Source: Ascoidea asiatica | Taxonomy: Eukaryota; Ascomycota; Saccharomycetes; Ascoideales; Ascoideaceae | Length of the DNA stretch: 64,000 nt | Direction: 5' to 3' | Assembly: GCA_001600695.1 (NCBI GenBank) | Contig: BCKQ01000007.1 | Coordinates: 247,607 to 311,606, forward strand | Shown: positions 60,898 through 64,000 of the stretch, one piece after another | How positions within the stretch are numbered: the first letter of the stretch is position 1 | Layout of the letters: every line of letters starts with the position of its first letter | The notes under the pieces: generated by a model | What the model saw: only the letters and a program-made list of their open reading frames with translations | Told to the model about the DNA's origin: nothing | The model's database searches: none | Program-made: the position numbers and the translations under genes

Positions 60898-62808
60898 ATG
60901 TCTGATAATAATTCATCATCGCATTCAAATATGCCTACTTTATCTAATATATTAAATCCATCTAATGAACCTAATGAACAAACTTCTTCAACTTCTTCAA
61001 CTTCTTCAACTTCTTCAACTTCTTCAACTTCTTCAAATCAATTAATCAATACAACTACTAATAATAATAGTAATAAGAAACTTAATAAGAATATAAAGAA
61101 TATAAAGAATATAAAGAATATAAAAAATATGAAAAATTTTAACTTTATTAAAGAAAAAACTGATAATAAAATTAATAATCATACTTATAAATTTAATAAT
61201 TACTTAATTTTAAATGATTTCATATCCGATGATGATGATGATGAAAATACTTCTCCTCCATATATAATAACTCTTAAATTAGATAATAACAATAAATTAA
61301 TTCAAATTATTTTAAAAGATAAATTAAATAATTATTTCTCAAATTATTTCTCAAATAAATTATTTCAAAATAATTTTATTTCAATTAATAATCAAAATTT
61401 ACATTTATTTATAAATTCAAAATATTCAAATAATTTAATTATAAATAAAAAATTAATATATTCTTCAATTAATTCTTCTACTATTCAATCTTCTTTAAAA
61501 TTTAATAATTATCAATTAAAATTAAAAAAAAGAACTTTTAATAACGAAATTAATATTGATGATGATTATTTAAGTAAAAAATTTCAAAAATTAAATCCAG
61601 AAAAACCAATTTTAAATAAAAATCAAATTTCTAATAATAATAACAATAATAACAATAATAACAAAGATAATATAATTAATGAAAAATTTCAATTAAATCT
61701 AATCAAATTAAATAATCAATTATTAAATAATTTAAATAATTTTCAAAAATTTTATAATAATTCAAATATTAATATTTTTAAATTAAAACATTTAAATCAT
61801 TTAAATTTAAATAATTCAAATAATAATAATAATAATAATAATTTTAATTTTGATAAAGATTTATTTCAAATTAATGAATATATTAAACTTATATCAATTG
61901 AAAAATTTCAATTAAATATTAAAATTCCAAGATTTTTATTAGAATTTTTTAATTATGATAATCAAATTTTAAAAAAAAAAAATATAAATATTAATGATAT
62001 TTTAAATCAATTTATGTTAAATAATTCAAAAAATTTAATTCAATCTAAATATTCAAATTTTCAATCAATTTATTTTAATAAAAATTTAATTTCAAGTAAT
62101 TTTAAAATTAATTTTAATGAAAATTTTAATAATAATTTTAATTTATTTAAAAATTCTTTTGATAATTCAATTTTTGAAAATTTTTATTTATATTATTTTA
62201 ATAAAAATTTATTTAAAAAAAAAAAAAATTATGATAATGATAATGATATTTTAAATTTAAAAAATTTTAATCAATTTTATTCTTTTCAAAATGATTTAAA
62301 AATTAATTTAAATTTTAATATTTTAAAAAAAAAAGCAAAATTATCTTCAAATTTTGGTTTCTTAGATTTTTGGATTTTAAATAATAATATTAATATTACT
62401 AATAATAATAATAATAGTTTAAAAAATTATAAATTTTTTAAAAATTATAAATTTTTTAAAAATTTTAATAATTATAATAATAAATTAAATTCAAAAATTT
62501 TTAATAAAAAAAATTCTTTAAAAGGTGATAAAAATCTTTTAACAGAATTTGAATTTAATTTTAAAATTATAGATTTTAAAAATCATGATTTAAGAAATAA
62601 ATTAGCTCCATTTAATATTTTAATGGAAATTAATAATTTAAAAAATTTTGAAAAAAATTTAATGAATACAAATTTAAAAAGTCCAATAAATAAATTAAAG
62701 AAAAAAAGACAATTAAAAAATCTTCAATTAAAATCAAATTTAAATTCTCATTCTCATTCTCATTCTCATTCTCATTCTCATTCTTCATTATCAAATTCAA
62801 GAATTTTA

Positions 62809-62856
<48 letters not shown>

Positions 62857-64000
62857 TCTTCACAACGTTCTTCAACTAGATTTTCAATTAATGATAATAG
62901 ATCTATACCTAATACATTTCGTCCAAGAAGATATAGATTACCAACTCGTGAAAATTTAATTAATAGAAATCCTAGAATTAATCTTCCATTACGTACTCCA
63001 TCATATAATTCTTCTAATACTATTAATAATTTTAATCTTGCTAATCATCATAGATCTAGATTAGGTCATATAACTTTTGGAGCTAGAGTTAGAAATAATA
63101 CAGTTAATAATAATGTAAATAATAATATTATTTCAAATGAACTGAATGAAATATTTGATAATATTAATAGTACTAGAGATTTTAGAAGAAGATTAGAACC
63201 TTCAAGATTTGAAAGATTTGAAAATATTCCATCTGAGGATGATCCTATTGATGTTATAGTTTCCAATTTTTATGGAAATGAAGATGTAGAATCTGATGAT
63301 AACTTAACTAGTGCTAATGTTCCTTTTGTTAATAGTAATGAAACTGATGATGAATATGAATATGAAGATAATGATGATGATGAAGATGAAGAATTATTAG
63401 AAAATGATGATGATCTTTATGAACAATTTAATGATTTAGAAGATGGTGATGATTATGAATATCAAGATAATGAAGTAGAACAATTGGATGATAATGATAA
63501 TGATAATGATAATGGTGATTATGAAGAAGATAATGATTATGATGACGATGATTATGATGATGATGATGATTATGATGATGATGAAGATGATGATGATATT
63601 GATATTGATGATGATCGATATAATTTTCGTCTTAGACATCATCAATCAAATTTTTATGATGAAGAAGTTAATGAAATTGATAATAATAATATTGAAAAAA
63701 TGATTGAAGAAAATATTGAATTTTTAGAAGATAAAAAATATTCAAATCTTGGTTTAAGTTCATTAGATATTAAAAAACTTCGTAAAAGTCAAAAGATTTT
63801 AAATGAAATTAATTGTTTTAATAAATTAAGGAAAAAACAAGTTGATAAATTAATGAAAATTAAATTAAAAAATTGGTTTAAATTAAAACCATTTAATAAA
63901 ATTAATTATTTTAAAAATTTTTTAATTTGTTTAAATTGTGAAAAATGTTTAAAATATATTTTAAATAATTTTACATTTATGGAATTAGAATTAAATGATA
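60898..64000 (+). CDS. Large Asn/Asp-rich protein, 3' end beyond the window
   Basis: The frame is open from ATG at 60898 to the window edge: 1034 codons and no stop. I do not recognise it. The start is Ser/Thr-rich with a SSTSST repeat and a KNI repeat. Residues about 98-300 look ordered (YKFNNYLILNDFI, PPYIITLKLDNNNKLIQIIL). A long Asn/Phe/Lys-rich stretch follows, then a Ser-His repeat, a basic Arg-rich segment (FRPRRYRLPTRENLINRNPR), and a very acidic block of Asp/Glu (about residues 800-905) encoded by GAT repeats. After it an ordered part begins (KPFNKINYFKNFLICLNCEK), with a possible C-X2-C in LNCEKC, so the defining domain may lie just off the edge. Composition shows a real gene. Confidence 0.7.

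Noticed and set aside
1-64000. CRISPR arrays, insertion sequences, integrases or LTR retrotransposons
   Set aside because: No spaced direct repeats, transposase, gag-pol or terminal repeat pairs were found; tandem repeats here are simple minisatellites.

Overview
The window is nuclear DNA of a budding yeast (Saccharomycotina) with a very A+T-rich genome, by eye about four-fifths A+T. The evidence is compact genes with few introns (TACTAAY branch sites, GTAAGT/GTATGT donors), almost exclusive use of TTA and AGA codons, many poly-Asn/poly-Asp runs, and a gene set typical of ascomycete yeasts. A ribosomal protein eL28 and a TRAPPC11-like subunit, both absent from Saccharomyces cerevisiae, argue against the Saccharomyces family. 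I cannot name the species. A 100-base run of N at 7007-7106 marks an assembly gap inside a 12-bp tandem repeat.

Layout: 1-6.5 kb holds a YCK-type casein kinase I, the AN1 zinc-finger protein CUZ1, RNase P/MRP subunit RPP1, an intron-bearing tRNA-Ser(UGA) and an unrecognised gene. 7.4-17.2 kb is an N-acetylglucosamine (GlcNAc) cluster: glucosamine-6-phosphate deaminase, GlcNAc-6-phosphate deacetylase, an NGS1-like sensor (dead GH3 domain plus GNAT domains) and a GlcNAc kinase. 17.5-26.9 kb holds telomerase reverse transcriptase (EST2), AP endonuclease APN1 (hidden 5-base first exon), nuclear thiol peroxidase DOT5, eL28, spliceosomal SmF (hidden 6-base first exon) and a Zn2Cys6 protein. 28-39 kb holds a LisH protein, an unknown gene, PRP4, RRP15, nucleoporin NUP57 and SRP40. 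39-48.6 kb holds NDC80, a secreted aspartic protease, a mitochondrial-like tRNA-Thr relic, an Asn-rich unknown and HOM2. 48.8-60 kb holds an RGD2-type RhoGAP, ABP1 and a TRAPPC11-like protein. A large Asp/Asn-rich gene runs off the right edge.

The four cluster genes would together sense GlcNAc, phosphorylate it, deacetylate it and deaminate it to fructose-6-phosphate. No GlcNAc transporter is present here. Other genes form divergent pairs sharing promoters (CUZ1/RPP1, DOT5/eL28, RRP15/NUP57, NDC80/protease) or tightly convergent pairs (deaminase/deacetylase 110 bp apart, PRP4/RRP15 84 bp apart).

Promoter-type spacers contain G+C-rich islets that stand out from the genome. In them I find a recurring 19-bp bipartite motif, GAGACCA-N5-GCGGTGC and relatives (about eleven sites, none seen in a gene body or in a spacer between convergent genes), seven CACGTG boxes, Gcn4-type sites at HOM2, an Mcm1-type palindrome upstream of the deaminase gene and paired Tbf1-like AGAGCCCT sites.
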